This document shows, piece after piece, positions 36,174 to 46,810 of a stretch of 54,883 nucleotides of DNA. How positions within the stretch are numbered: position 1 is the stretch's first letter; each line of letters opens with the position of its first letter. The position numbers were made by a program, and so were the translations under genes. Source of the DNA: Candidatus Nitrosotenuis sp. (GTDB taxonomy: Archaea > Thermoproteota > Nitrososphaeria > Nitrososphaerales > Nitrosopumilaceae); NCBI GenBank assembly GCA_004322465.1, contig SCVO01000077.1:1-54883 (forward strand). Reading direction: 5' to 3'. The notes under the pieces are model-generated. The model did no database searches. It was given only the letters and a program-made list of their open reading frames with translations, and had not been told where the DNA came from.

Positions 36174-38054
36174 CTATTGTTGCACCCTTTGTGCGCTAGT
36201 CCACTTGGCCTTAAGTCCGACGAATTCTTCAAAAATTGCCTTTAGCTGCAGAACATCTGTTAGCTGTTTGTATCCAAGCACCATAAACACGGAATAGAGT
36301 ATCATTTTCTTGTCATCCTTGTCCATCCTAACTGCCATTGCCGAAAGTAGGTACTGCATTATTATGAACATCCCAAGGGTAAATGTCACATAGTAATAAT
36401 TTCCAACAGCTAACTGATAGATTGCAAAAGCTAAAACCATCAAGCTCGCTGCTGGAACCAAGAGCATGTGAATTGCCATCAGCGGATATGAGAATTTGTG
36501 CAGATACCCAAATCTTGAGTTAAGCAAAATATCAGAGTGCCTCCTTAGCACCTGAAGGTTTCCGCGATACCATCGTTTTCGCTGCTTGTAAAAATCACGC
36601 AGTTTCTGCGGCGCCTGAGTATACGCAGTTGCCATGTTATTTCCGCTTATTATCATTCCAGATCGTAGAACCTTTAGCGTGGCATCAAAATCCTCAACAA
36701 GGGTGTCATTATGGTATGCCCCCGCCTCCTCAAGCTTGCTTTTCTTAAATGCCCCAAGGGCCCCAGGAACTATGGTGATTGCGCCAAAATAATCAAGACC
36801 CCGCCTCATGATTTGTATGCCAGACAAATATTCAAGAGCCTGGCACCACGTAAGGCAGTTGATTCTGTTTCGGATCTTTATGTTGCCCGCAACTGCTGCC
36901 ACGTCTTCGTTTGAAAACGATTTTGCGATGTGCCTTAGTGCAGTATGGCCAATTATTGTATCGGCATCCAGGATTACAATTATCGAGCCTGTCGCATAAA
37001 GCAATCCAGCGTTGAGTGCCGAAGCCTTTCCACCGTTTTCTTTGTGTATTACTTTGACTTTGTCTTTGTAGCGCGATGCGATTTCCAGTGTTTGGTCCTT
37101 GCTCCCGTCATCGATCACTATAATTTCCTTGTCAGGATAATCCGTGGAGAGGAGCGACTCTATCGTGGTTCGGATGACTTTTTCTTCATTGTATGCAGGC
37201 ACGAGTACGCTCATCTTTGGATACGAGTCGGGCTCTTTTAGCAGTGCCTCTTTTGAAACGCTTCGTATCGCAAGAGGAATGAAAAGCATCGTCTGCCAAA
37301 ACGACAGCGTCAGGCACCAGACAAAAATGGTTTGCATGATTGTCATAAGCCCATTAGCATATCCGTCGTATGCAATCATTGTTCCAAGTACAAACGGCAT
37401 TATCAGTACAATTATCGAGTAAGAGGAGGCACCGCGGCGCCCATAGGAATATTGCGATTTCGGCTCTCTTTTGGATACGATTTGATAGAAAACCATCACA
37501 GCTGCTACTGAAATTGCAATCATGCTGAGATATGAAAACATGCTATAAGCAGTAATTACAAGCAATGCAAAAATCACGGACGCCAGCAGTACCAAGACAG
37601 GATCGGTTTTTGCCCGCACGGTTTTAATTTTGGTTTTCTGCCCCATCGGTTCCGTTTTAGATTCTTCAGGAATCTGCGCCATTTCGTGATTCTGCGGCTC
37701 TGCCTTTAACACAGAGTCAAAACATGCCGCATGAAACCACTTGTCGTGGTATCGGATTGTGCGTTCTTCAAGATTTAATCCGTGATTGCAAGATGCACAG
37801 TTGTGTATGCGCCTAACTGGGTTCGAGGAAGAAGCAGGGGCGCTCAGTCGTTGCGCAGTTTTTACATTGGCGTTTTTGACAGGTTGAGTTTTTTGCAGCT
37901 GCGCATGTTTTTCGCTTAGGTATTTTTTGTCAGATTCGTAGATTTTCTTCCCTTTTTCAAGCGAATGCGATATGTAAGACAGTCTACCGGCATCACCCAT
38001 CCCAGATGCTTGTAGTTTTTTTACCAGTTCTAGCAGAATTGCGTCATTATCCAC
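36174..38054 (-). CDS. Processive family-2 glycosyltransferase with N-terminal LIM-like Zn knuckle
   Basis: 626 aa; VIDDGSKD, ILDAD, LVEDFDATL, KQRKRWYRGNLQ; N-terminal CASCNHGLNLEERTIRYHDKWFHAAC. Confidence 0.85.
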   Translation of the reverse strand: MDNDAILLELVKKLQASGMGDAGRLSYISHSLEKGKKIYESDKKYLSEKHAQLQKTQPVKNANVKTAQRLSAPASSSNPVRRIHNCASCNHGLNLEERTIRYHDKWFHAACFDSVLKAEPQNHEMAQIPEESKTEPMGQKTKIKTVRAKTDPVLVLLASVIFALLVITAYSMFSYLSMIAISVAAVMVFYQIVSKREPKSQYSYGRRGASSYSIIVLIMPFVLGTMIAYDGYANGLMTIMQTIFVWCLTLSFWQTMLFIPLAIRSVSKEALLKEPDSYPKMSVLVPAYNEEKVIRTTIESLLSTDYPDKEIIVIDDGSKDQTLEIASRYKDKVKVIHKENGGKASALNAGLLYATGSIIVILDADTIIGHTALRHIAKSFSNEDVAAVAGNIKIRNRINCLTWCQALEYLSGIQIMRRGLDYFGAITIVPGALGAFKKSKLEEAGAYHNDTLVEDFDATLKVLRSGMIISGNNMATAYTQAPQKLRDFYKQRKRWYRGNLQVLRRHSDILLNSRFGYLHKFSYPLMAIHMLLVPAASLMVLAFAIYQLAVGNYYYVTFTLGMFIIMQYLLSAMAVRMDKDDKKMILYSVFMVLGYKQLTDVLQLKAIFEEFVGLKAKWTSAQRVQQ

Positions 38055-38192
38055 AAATTTCTTTGATTTAGAATTTTAATATTATTTGGCGTGTTTAAAT
38101 TTGACAATTGTCTTCAAATTTTCAAATAAGAATCAGATTTGTTCGCAGATGTCGGAATTAGTTACAGATTTAGGCACAGTTGAAGGTTTGAC

Positions 38193-39581
38193 TCATTCCA
38201 CAAAATGCTGCTTAACCAGATCATCATAGAATCGGATTGACTTTATGTTGACGAATTCCAGCATGCCGTATCTTGAAAGCTCCCTACCGAACCCGCTGTG
38301 CTTGATTCCCCCAAATGGGATCCTAGGATCAGATATCAAAACATTGTTTATTGTGACCATGCCGGACTCGATTCTCCTTGAGAGTCGTTCGGCCTTTTCA
38401 AGGTCCCGCGTCCATATGCTTGCACCAAGCCCAAATGGAGAGTCGTTTGCAAGGCGTATTGCCTCTGCCTCATCATCTACTATTGTGATTGGGGCGACTG
38501 GACCAAATGTCTCCTCAGAAGCAATTCGCATTTTTGGAGTAATCTTGGTAATTACAGTAGGAGTGTAAAAGTAGCCCTTGCTGCCGGTTCGTTTTCCGCC
38601 GGTCAGCAATTCTGCGCCACCTGCCACGGCATCGTTTACCAGTTCTTCGATTTTGTTTATGCCATCACTGTTGACCAGCGGGCCAATATCGGTTTCTTCA
38701 GACATCGGATCTCCGACTCTAAGGCTTTCGGTTTTTTGAACAAATTTTTCAATGAATTCCTTTGCTACGTTTTTTGTCACAAAGAATCTCTTTGACGCGA
38801 TACAGCTTTGACCGCAGTTGATGAATCTTCCTTTCACTGCCCCGCTCGATGCTTTTTCTATGTCAGCGTCATTGCATACTATGAAAGGATCACTGCCACC
38901 GAGTTCCAATACGCATTTTTTTAGATTCGACGAAGATCTTTGTGCAATCTTTATGCCGACAGATGTACTGCCAGTGAATGTGACTGCGCTTACATCCGAA
39001 TCCAATAAAGGCTCAACGATGCTAGAGTCGCCGACTAGGGTCTGAAACACTCCGTCTTGAAATCCTGCCTTTCTAAACAGGTTTTCTATTTCAATTCCAC
39101 ACTGCATGGTTGCGCTTGCAGGTTTGAGAACGATTGTGTTCCCAGCCATGAGGGACGGCGCTGCAAATCTCAACGCTTGCCAATATGGAAAGTTCCAAGG
39201 CATGATGCTGGCAATTACCCCGAGCGGTTCAAATGAGACTATGCTTTTTCTCGCATCGGTGTTTATCGCTTCATCGTGTAAGAAAATATCGCTATTGTCC
39301 GCATAGAACTCCATGGCCCACGCGCATTTCTCAACTTCAGAAAGAGATTCCTTAAGCGGCTTGCCCATCTCTGTGGTTGCCACGCGGGCCAGTTCAGATT
39401 TATTTTTTCTCAATTCCTGAGCAAGAATGTGGGTAAAGTGGGTTCGCTTCTTGATGTCTTTTCTCCAATCCACAAATGCTGTTTTTGATTTTTTTACAGC
39501 CTCAAGTATTTTTTCCTTGTTAATGATATCATATTCTGCGATGACTTCCTCGGTTGCCGGATTTATTGTTCTTAGAGCCAC
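38193..39581 (-). CDS. NAD(P)-dependent aldehyde dehydrogenase, succinate-semialdehyde dehydrogenase-like
   Basis: 462 aa; VTFTGSTSVGIKIAQRS, LELGGSDPFIV, INCGQSCIASKRFFV. Confidence 0.85.
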   Translation of the reverse strand: MALRTINPATEEVIAEYDIINKEKILEAVKKSKTAFVDWRKDIKKRTHFTHILAQELRKNKSELARVATTEMGKPLKESLSEVEKCAWAMEFYADNSDIFLHDEAINTDARKSIVSFEPLGVIASIMPWNFPYWQALRFAAPSLMAGNTIVLKPASATMQCGIEIENLFRKAGFQDGVFQTLVGDSSIVEPLLDSDVSAVTFTGSTSVGIKIAQRSSSNLKKCVLELGGSDPFIVCNDADIEKASSGAVKGRFINCGQSCIASKRFFVTKNVAKEFIEKFVQKTESLRVGDPMSEETDIGPLVNSDGINKIEELVNDAVAGGAELLTGGKRTGSKGYFYTPTVITKITPKMRIASEETFGPVAPITIVDDEAEAIRLANDSPFGLGASIWTRDLEKAERLSRRIESGMVTINNVLISDPRIPFGGIKHSGFGRELSRYGMLEFVNIKSIRFYDDLVKQHFVE

Positions 39582-39683
39582 TTGCTTATGTCAGGCTAAT
39601 TGGCGTATTAATGTTCCAAGCGGCGACTGGCCATCCACGGGTGCATCTATACTTTAAATGCATTTCAGTGGTAACCAATTAAG

Positions 39684-40805
39684 TTGAAAAAACCAGCCAA
39701 TGACACCTCAGGTGACTTTGAGACGGTGCTCGTGTTGCAGGGAGGAGGATCACTTGGCGCATACGAGTGCGGAGTATACAAGACACTGCAGAAGCACAGG
39801 ATAAAATTCGACATTGTTGCTGGAACGTCGATTGGGGGGATTAATGCGGCAATCATCGCTGCAAGCAAGGACGACGACCCCGCAAAAAATCTAGAAGACT
39901 TTTGGCTCACACTGGCAGAAAGAACAACACCCTCATTTTTTCCAGAAGAAACGAGGGCACTTTTGTCAGCAATGCAGTCTTCAATTTATGGGAACCCGAA
40001 GGCGTTTGCGCCGATTTGGTTTGCTCCAACTTTTTTGAACTTTTTCAACCTACCATACCTTTATGACATTACACCGCTCAAAAACACGCTAAAGGAATAT
40101 ACGGATTTTGGAAAACTCAAAGATCCCAAAAACCCAAGACTAATTGTAACTAGTACCGACATCCAGAGCGGAAAATCATGCATATTTGACAGCAGGCGAA
40201 ACGACATTGATGCCGAACACGTCATCGCAAGCGCAGGATATCCGTTCTATGGCATATCATGGACAAAGATAGATAACAGATACCTGTGGGACGGCACACT
40301 TCTGAGCAATACGCCATTAACTGAGGTAATCGACGCATCCCCAAGACAAGACAAAAAAGTCTACATTGTAAATCTATTTCCGCAAAGACAAGACGAAATT
40401 CCAGAAAACATGGTAGAGTCGTGGCATCGGGCAAGGGACATTATGCATACTGACAAAACGGATCACACAGTCAGAATGTCACGAGTCATCTCAAGACAGC
40501 TTGCGTTGATAAAAGAAATGCACGACATCATCGAATCGGCCAATTTGAACAAGGGAGATGCTGAAAAATTCTCACTGTTAGAATTGGAATATCACAGATT
40601 AGCGTGCGAGCGAGGCGCCATAATCAGGCAAGTAATACGCATAGCGCGAAAGGAAGACGTTCATTTCCTTTTTGAGGACGCCGACTTTTCAATTGCCACA
40701 ATAAAACAGCTAATTAGAAACGGTGAGATGGACGCCGAAAACGCCCTTGCAGACAAAACGCCAAATGCAAAAATCGGTTTGCATAAAAAAGATACCAAGT
40801 ACTGA
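39684..40805 (+). CDS. Patatin-like phospholipase
   Basis: 373 aa; LQGGGSLGAYECGV, GTSIGGINAA (GxSxG), DGTL (Asp of dyad). Confidence 0.85.
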   Translation: MKKPANDTSGDFETVLVLQGGGSLGAYECGVYKTLQKHRIKFDIVAGTSIGGINAAIIAASKDDDPAKNLEDFWLTLAERTTPSFFPEETRALLSAMQSSIYGNPKAFAPIWFAPTFLNFFNLPYLYDITPLKNTLKEYTDFGKLKDPKNPRLIVTSTDIQSGKSCIFDSRRNDIDAEHVIASAGYPFYGISWTKIDNRYLWDGTLLSNTPLTEVIDASPRQDKKVYIVNLFPQRQDEIPENMVESWHRARDIMHTDKTDHTVRMSRVISRQLALIKEMHDIIESANLNKGDAEKFSLLELEYHRLACERGAIIRQVIRIARKEDVHFLFEDADFSIATIKQLIRNGEMDAENALADKTPNAKIGLHKKDTKY

Positions 40806-40903
40806 AAAAGATCAATATTTCAGACGCATGTAATCAGGAAAACAGGTCGCAAAATGCACTGGTTCTTATTAGCGAATGGACAGATCCATATATCTGATAG
40901 TGT

Positions 40904-41818
40904 ATGGTTATACAAACTTTCAACAAAGAAGGTCAATGCAGACGTTGCAGTAAAGGAATGATGATGACTGACGACACAACAGGCGAAAGATTTTGCAACA
41001 GTTGCGGTTTTGTAATTCTCGAACGCGTTGATGATTCCGGCCCTGAACGCCATTTGTTTTCAAAGGACGAACGCGACGACAAGACGAGAACTGGCGCGCC
41101 CACATCCCTTGCAATGCATGACATGGGACTTGCAACAATAATCGGACACACAAACAGAGACGCTACCGGTAAACCGCTTTCTTCTTCAATGAAAATGAGC
41201 ATGAACAGACTCAGGACGTGGGACAGCAGAAGTCAAGCCCACGTACAAGCAGACAAGAATTTCAGACATGCATTCACTCAGCTGGACAAGCTGAGGGACA
41301 AGCTTGCCTTGTCGGACGCAGTAGTTGAGAAAACAGCTTACATTTATCGCAAAGCACTTGCAAAGGGCCTAGTCCGAGGAAGGTCCATCGAGGGATTGCT
41401 GGCAGCAGCGGTTTATGCCGCATGCCGCGACGTCGAGACGCCCAGAACTCTAAACGATGTGTCAGAGGCAATCAACGTAAAAAGAAAAGACGTTTCAAGA
41501 AACTACAGGTTGTTAGTGCACGAGCTTGAGCTGAAAATGCCAGTAGTTGATCCAATCAGCTGCATGTCAAAGATAGCAAGCAAGGTAGGATTGAATGAAA
41601 AGACAAAGCGAAGAGCGCTTACGATTCTGGAGGATGCGAGCACGATGCAAATTACTGCCGGAAAGGATCCGATGGGACTTGCAGCTGCGGCACTTTACAT
41701 ATCATGCATAAAATGCAAGGAGAATGTTTCGCAAAAAGAAATCGCGCTCGCAGCTGGCGTGACTGAGGTTACGATCAGAAACAGGTACAAGGGATTACGA
41801 GAATCATTAAAATTATAA
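40904..41818 (+). CDS. tfb: Transcription initiation factor IIB (TFB)
   Basis: 304 aa; Zn ribbon CRRCSKGMMM...FCNSCGFVI, B-finger region, two cyclin folds. Confidence 0.9.
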   Translation: MVIQTFNKEGQCRRCSKGMMMTDDTTGERFCNSCGFVILERVDDSGPERHLFSKDERDDKTRTGAPTSLAMHDMGLATIIGHTNRDATGKPLSSSMKMSMNRLRTWDSRSQAHVQADKNFRHAFTQLDKLRDKLALSDAVVEKTAYIYRKALAKGLVRGRSIEGLLAAAVYAACRDVETPRTLNDVSEAINVKRKDVSRNYRLLVHELELKMPVVDPISCMSKIASKVGLNEKTKRRALTILEDASTMQITAGKDPMGLAAAALYISCIKCKENVSQKEIALAAGVTEVTIRNRYKGLRESLKL

Positions 41819-41916
41819 TTCAGCTTGCGTTGCAAAACACATCATGTTTTCACTTATTCGATGACAAGGTATAAGGCTTAGACGAGACGAAATAATACAT
41901 AACCCAAAATTCTACT

Positions 41917-44100
41917 TTGCTTAAAGTTTTAGAGGCATATTCACGGGATGTTGGCAAGGGAATAGCTCGCCTTGATTATGATTCTGCAGATTCGGTTGCC
42001 GCCGCAACTGGCGATGTCCTTGAAATCAAAGGGAAAAAAAGAACAGTTGCAAAATGTCTTCCACTATACCCATCAGATGAGGGAAAGGGCATCATACGAA
42101 TTGACGGCGTTACAAGAAACAACTTGGGAATCGCAATAGGTGACAAAGTAGAAGTCAGAAAAATAAGGGCGGTTCCTGCCGAAAAAATCGTCGTGGCGCC
42201 GCTAGAGGTGATTCCATCTATTGATGAGAGGTACCTTACAGAGTCGCTAGAAAACACGCCGCTCATAGTTGGAGATTATGTCATGGTACGATATTTTGGC
42301 GGCAGATTAACTTTTCAGGTAATAGATGTCTCGCCAACTGCAGACGCAGTAATTGTAACTCAAAAGACGACGTTTGTCATTGGAGAGAAAAGCGAATCAC
42401 TTCATGGCATCCCTCACATATCATACGAGGACATAGGCGGCCTTACAGACGAGATACGAAAAGTCAGAGAAATGGTAGAGCTCCCAATGAGGCATCCAGA
42501 GATTTTTGAAAAACTCGGAGTAGAGGCACCAAAAGGAGTTTTGCTGTATGGAGTGCCAGGCACGGGAAAGACGCTTTTGGCAAAGGCAGTGGCAAACGAA
42601 AGCAATGCTCATTTTATCAGCATTTCTGGTCCCGAGATAATTGGCAAGTTTTATGGCGAGAGCGAGGCAAGGCTGCGAGAAATTTTCAAAGAGGCAAGAG
42701 AAAAGGCCCCGACCATTGTGTTTATTGACGAAATTGATTCCATTGCACCAAAGCGAGACGAGGTAACAGGCGAGGTAGAAAGACGAGTGGTCTCACAAAT
42801 GCTCTCACTCATGGACGGCCTTGAGGCAAGAGGCAAGGTAATTGTCATTGCGGCAACAAACAGGCCAAACTCGCTTGATCCAGCACTTAGAAGACCGGGC
42901 AGATTCGACAGGGAAATCGAAATCAAGGTCCCACAAAAAAAGGGAAGGCACGAGATACTTTTGATACACACCAGAAACATGCCGCTAGCAGACGACGTTA
43001 ATTTGGACAAGTTGGCATCCATTAGCCACGGATACGTTGGTGCGGATTTAGAATATCTCTGCAAAGAAGCAGCGATGAAATGCCTGAGGAGGCTGTTGCC
43101 AGAAATTAATCTGGCAGATGAAAAAATCTCGTCCGAGGTTTTGGATAAACTAATAGTTAATGCGGATGACTACAACAATGCGTTTCGAGAAATCATACCG
43201 GCAGGTATGCGTGAAGTATACATAGAAAATCCAGACGTCTCTTGGAACGACATAGGAGGACTTACAACCGTAAAGCAGGAACTGCAGGAAGCAGTAGAGT
43301 GGCCAATGAAGTATCCGACATTCTATAGAAATCTAGGCTACAGGATACCTCGCGGAATTTTGCTTCACGGGCCAAGCGGCACTGGAAAAACACTTTTGGC
43401 AAAGGCAGTGGCGACTGAGAGCGAGGCCAATTTCATTTCAATAAGGGGTCCAGAATTGCTATCAAAATGGCTCGGAGAGTCGGAAAGAGGCATAAGGGAG
43501 ATTTTCAGGCGAGCTCGACAGTCATCGCCATGTGTGGTGTTTTTTGATGAAATTGACTCCATTGCATCAATCAGGGGAATGAGTGGTGACACGTCAGTTA
43601 CAGAACGAGTCGTCAGCCAGCTCTTAACTGAGATGGACGGAATAGAAACCCTTTACGGAGTGGTTGTGATTGCCGCAACAAACAGGGCAGACATGATCGA
43701 TCCCGCACTGTTAAGGCCGGGCAGATTCGACAGGACCATTCTAGTACCAATGCCAGACAAGGAGGGCAGGAAAAAAATCCTAGAGATCAGCACAAAGGAA
43801 ATCCCGACAGACAAAGAAATCAATTCAGATGCAGGTAAAAATCCAGATTATGTTGATTTAGAAAAAATCGCAGATGCATCAGACGGATTGAGCGGAGCAG
43901 ATGTAGCATCCATTGCAAATACAGCAGCATCAATCGTAATACACGAGTTCTTAGGAAAATACCCAGATCCAAAAGAAGCTGAAAAACAGGTTAACGATGC
44001 AAAGGTAACAATGAGGCACTTTGAGGAAGCACTGAAAAAAGTCAAAATACAAAAGGACATCAAGATTGCAGAGAAGATAGCAGTTCCATACTACATGTGA
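41917..44100 (+). CDS. cdc48: Cdc48/VAT AAA+ ATPase
   Basis: 727 aa; N-domain, two AAA modules with GVPGTGKT and GPSGTGKT, Walker B FIDEIDSI and FFDEIDSI. Confidence 0.95.
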   Translation: MLKVLEAYSRDVGKGIARLDYDSADSVAAATGDVLEIKGKKRTVAKCLPLYPSDEGKGIIRIDGVTRNNLGIAIGDKVEVRKIRAVPAEKIVVAPLEVIPSIDERYLTESLENTPLIVGDYVMVRYFGGRLTFQVIDVSPTADAVIVTQKTTFVIGEKSESLHGIPHISYEDIGGLTDEIRKVREMVELPMRHPEIFEKLGVEAPKGVLLYGVPGTGKTLLAKAVANESNAHFISISGPEIIGKFYGESEARLREIFKEAREKAPTIVFIDEIDSIAPKRDEVTGEVERRVVSQMLSLMDGLEARGKVIVIAATNRPNSLDPALRRPGRFDREIEIKVPQKKGRHEILLIHTRNMPLADDVNLDKLASISHGYVGADLEYLCKEAAMKCLRRLLPEINLADEKISSEVLDKLIVNADDYNNAFREIIPAGMREVYIENPDVSWNDIGGLTTVKQELQEAVEWPMKYPTFYRNLGYRIPRGILLHGPSGTGKTLLAKAVATESEANFISIRGPELLSKWLGESERGIREIFRRARQSSPCVVFFDEIDSIASIRGMSGDTSVTERVVSQLLTEMDGIETLYGVVVIAATNRADMIDPALLRPGRFDRTILVPMPDKEGRKKILEISTKEIPTDKEINSDAGKNPDYVDLEKIADASDGLSGADVASIANTAASIVIHEFLGKYPDPKEAEKQVNDAKVTMRHFEEALKKVKIQKDIKIAEKIAVPYYM

Positions 44101-44124
44101 TTCTGGCAAAAAGATTACTGCTGC

Positions 44125-44991
44125 TTATTGTATGATCAGATAGACAATCACGGTTTTTGCCTCATTGCTTGCAGTGACATACCACTTTCCATGGTCATAT
44201 GGTTGCGACGGCGAATAAAACAAAACATAAGTTCCATCAGATTGGGTACTGGTGTTAGCAGTGTAGACTTTGCCTGCAGGACTAGTTAGAGTTGCAACCA
44301 CCGAAGTATTTGGTTTTCCTATCCCGGAGACGTCAATAATCTCGCCATTGCGATAGATGGATTTTCCAGTCTGTACTGTGAACGAGGTCGACGCAGTGTT
44401 TGAAGTATCAGTGCTGCTAGGTGCGCGAATCCTGATTTGTTGGGATTCTGTGACGGCGTCGGCGACTAGTCGAATCTCATATGTTCCAGCAGGCAATGCG
44501 CTAGAAAGTTTTAGTCCATACATTATGGTTCCAGTTGAGTCAGACCAGGCTTCGTTGTTAAGCAGAATAAAGCCATCATCCAAAAACTGCACTTGTGCCA
44601 TTTTTTGTGGCTCAGCTCCAGTGACAATTATCTTGACCGTTTCGCCTGGCAGATACTCGTATTTGTCAAGATCGATTAGCAATCTGGACTGTTGGATTGT
44701 CTGAGGCTGCTGCACTTGCTGTGTGTTTTGTTTTTCAAGATCAACTAGTTTCTCTTGAATTTTGTAAATGTCAGTTTTTATTGTGTTCAGCGAGGCAACG
44801 TCGCTTTTTATTTGTGCAACCTGCATACTCAATGCAGACAGTTCGTCAGAGTAGTCCGGCATTGTCACAGGTGCAGGTTTATTGTCTTGCATTTCCGTGC
44901 TCACAGTTGTCACACCATATGCCGCAACCGCTGCCAGCAAAAGAGTCGATAATCCTATTATCGCAATTATGTACTCCTTCATCATGGGCAC
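44125..44991 (-). CDS. Membrane-anchored extracellular protein, coiled coil plus Ig-like domains
   Basis: 288 aa; TM MKEYIIAIIGLSTLLLAAVAAYGV; YLPGETVKIIVTG, YRNGEIIDVSGIGKPNTSVVATLTSPAGK. Confidence 0.65.
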   Translation of the reverse strand: MPMMKEYIIAIIGLSTLLLAAVAAYGVTTVSTEMQDNKPAPVTMPDYSDELSALSMQVAQIKSDVASLNTIKTDIYKIQEKLVDLEKQNTQQVQQPQTIQQSRLLIDLDKYEYLPGETVKIIVTGAEPQKMAQVQFLDDGFILLNNEAWSDSTGTIMYGLKLSSALPAGTYEIRLVADAVTESQQIRIRAPSSTDTSNTASTSFTVQTGKSIYRNGEIIDVSGIGKPNTSVVATLTSPAGKVYTANTSTQSDGTYVLFYSPSQPYDHGKWYVTASNEAKTVIVYLIIQ

Positions 44992-45179
44992 AATTACACG
45001 TCAAAAGTATTTACGGCGTGCTTAGCTCAGACCAGCGACGGAATTACAGAACAGTTTACCATACGAATCATCTTTGTGCCACACCGTATCGGGCTAACAG
45101 GCATGACATGTGATTATAGCACATCGGTTCATAAGATTTCTACGCACGAGTTTTATTAAAAAATTGTAAAAGAAACGTA

Positions 45180-45482
45180 ATGAAATACACTGAGGAAGTC
45201 ATTTGGCAAGTCTGGGCAAAGGCATCAGTAATTGGAGCTAATGATCCTACATTATGGAGAAAAGACGAGTACGGAGCTTGGATCTTTAGAAGCGATTACA
45301 AGAATAAAGATTCAGAGTACGGATGGGTAATAGACCACATAAAAGAAGCACCCATAGAAACGAATGCAACATCAAACCTCAGACCGCTCCACTGGCTAAA
45401 CAGCTTGAAAATAATAGATGGAGGTTCCAAACATCGTGTGACATCAGACGGAACTCACAATTTGTTTCCTAAAACGACATAA
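45180..45482 (+). CDS. Small HNH-like protein
   Basis: 100 aa; YGWVIDHIKEAP...SNLRPLHWLNSLKIIDG resembles DH...NLxPLHWxNNxxK HNH pattern. Confidence 0.6.
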   Translation: MKYTEEVIWQVWAKASVIGANDPTLWRKDEYGAWIFRSDYKNKDSEYGWVIDHIKEAPIETNATSNLRPLHWLNSLKIIDGGSKHRVTSDGTHNLFPKTT

Positions 45483-45539
45483 TATTTCATAGAAAATTTG
45501 TAAAAACCAGGTTCAAACTATTTAAAGAAAAAATCTAGG

Positions 45540-45636
45540 CGCCAGGTAAGGGATTCGAACCCCTGTGTGCGGATGCACAGCCGCTATCCTGTTGAGTGAT
45601 CTCGAGGCGGCCGCCGTACCACTTGGCTAACCTGGC
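45540..45636 (-). tRNA. tRNA-Ser(CGA), type II, with ~15-nt anticodon-loop intron
   Basis: Hand fold: acceptor GCCAGGT/ACCTGGC, D-arm GCC/GGC, anticodon stem GCCGC/GCGGC with 22-nt loop, long variable arm TGTGC/GCACA, T-arm AGGGG TTCGAAT CCCTT, discriminator G73. Confidence 0.8.
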
Positions 45637-45715
45637 ACTTATCATACAACCCAGATTGCCCCTAATATAGCAAATCAGCAGTAGATACAAAAACAAGATT
45701 TGCTCAGACATAACA

Positions 45716-46741
45716 ATGGGCTTAGATCTAAAGGGACTTTTGGTAAAAGAAAAAACAAGACTCGAGGCGTTTTCGTCAAAGGTAATCGCAGTTGACGCAT
45801 ACAATACGATGTACCAGTTTTTGGCAATAATTAGGGGACCCGACGGCACGTCACTGTCGGATTCGCATGGAAGAATTACGAGCCACCTGAGCGGATTATT
45901 CTACAGAAACATCAACTTTCTGTCGCTTGGGATAAAACCGGTTTATGTCTTTGACGGCAAGTCACCATCGCTCAAGTCAGCCGAGATTGCGCGCAGAAAA
46001 CAGATCAAAAAAGACGCCACAGTAAAATACGAAAGAGCCGCAGCCGAAAGGAATCTGGAAGACATGAGAAAGTTTGCCCAGCAGACCACTGCGATGCAGG
46101 ACGGCATGGTTGATGACGCAAAGCACCTCTTGGAATTATTTGGCATACCATACATTCAGGCACCATCAGAAGGAGAGGCGACAGCTGCGCATCTAACAAA
46201 GACAGGTCTTGCGTATGCAGCCGCAAGCCAAGATTACGATTCGTTATTGTTTGGGACAAAAAGGCTCGTCAGGAATTTTACAAATAGTGGAAGACGTAAA
46301 ATCCCAAATCGCAATACATACATCGAGATAGAGCCAGAGTTAATTGAAACGCAAAAAGTTCTAGACGAACTAGGAGTGACAAAGGAGCAGCTCGTAGACA
46401 TTGGAATACTGATTGGAACCGACTTTAATCCAGACGGGTTTGACAGGATTGGACCAAAGACTGCTCTCAAGATGATAAAGGAGCATGGAAAACTGGAAGA
46501 TATTCCACAGATTCAGGAAAAACTCTCACAGATAGACTATTCAGAAATCAGAAATATTTTCCTCAACCCCAAGGTAGCCGACGTATCAGAGATCAAGTTT
46601 GACACTGTAAATTATTCAGAGATAGTCAGGTATCTCTCTGAGGAGCGTAGTTTTTCAAAAGAAAGACTGGAATCGTCACTGAGCAGACTGCAAAAGACCA
46701 CGGAGAAACGTAGTCACACACTAGAACAATGGATGAATTAA
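45716..46741 (+). CDS. fen: Flap endonuclease FEN1
   Basis: 341 aa; [78 protein letters not shown]. Confidence 0.95.
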   Translation: MGLDLKGLLVKEKTRLEAFSSKVIAVDAYNTMYQFLAIIRGPDGTSLSDSHGRITSHLSGLFYRNINFLSLGIKPVYVFDGKSPSLKSAEIARRKQIKKDATVKYERAAAERNLEDMRKFAQQTTAMQDGMVDDAKHLLELFGIPYIQAPSEGEATAAHLTKTGLAYAAASQDYDSLLFGTKRLVRNFTNSGRRKIPNRNTYIEIEPELIETQKVLDELGVTKEQLVDIGILIGTDFNPDGFDRIGPKTALKMIKEHGKLEDIPQIQEKLSQIDYSEIRNIFLNPKVADVSEIKFDTVNYSEIVRYLSEERSFSKERLESSLSRLQKTTEKRSHTLEQWMN

Positions 46742-46810
46742 TCCAAATTTGTATTAGATTCAGTAACAATTTGTAGCACGATTTAAGAATTATGGAGTTT
46801 TAGTCTATTT

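Noticed and set aside
45535-45849. Minus-strand 104-aa ORF
   Set aside because: Runs through the tRNA-Ser gene and the fen 5' end; a chance open frame.
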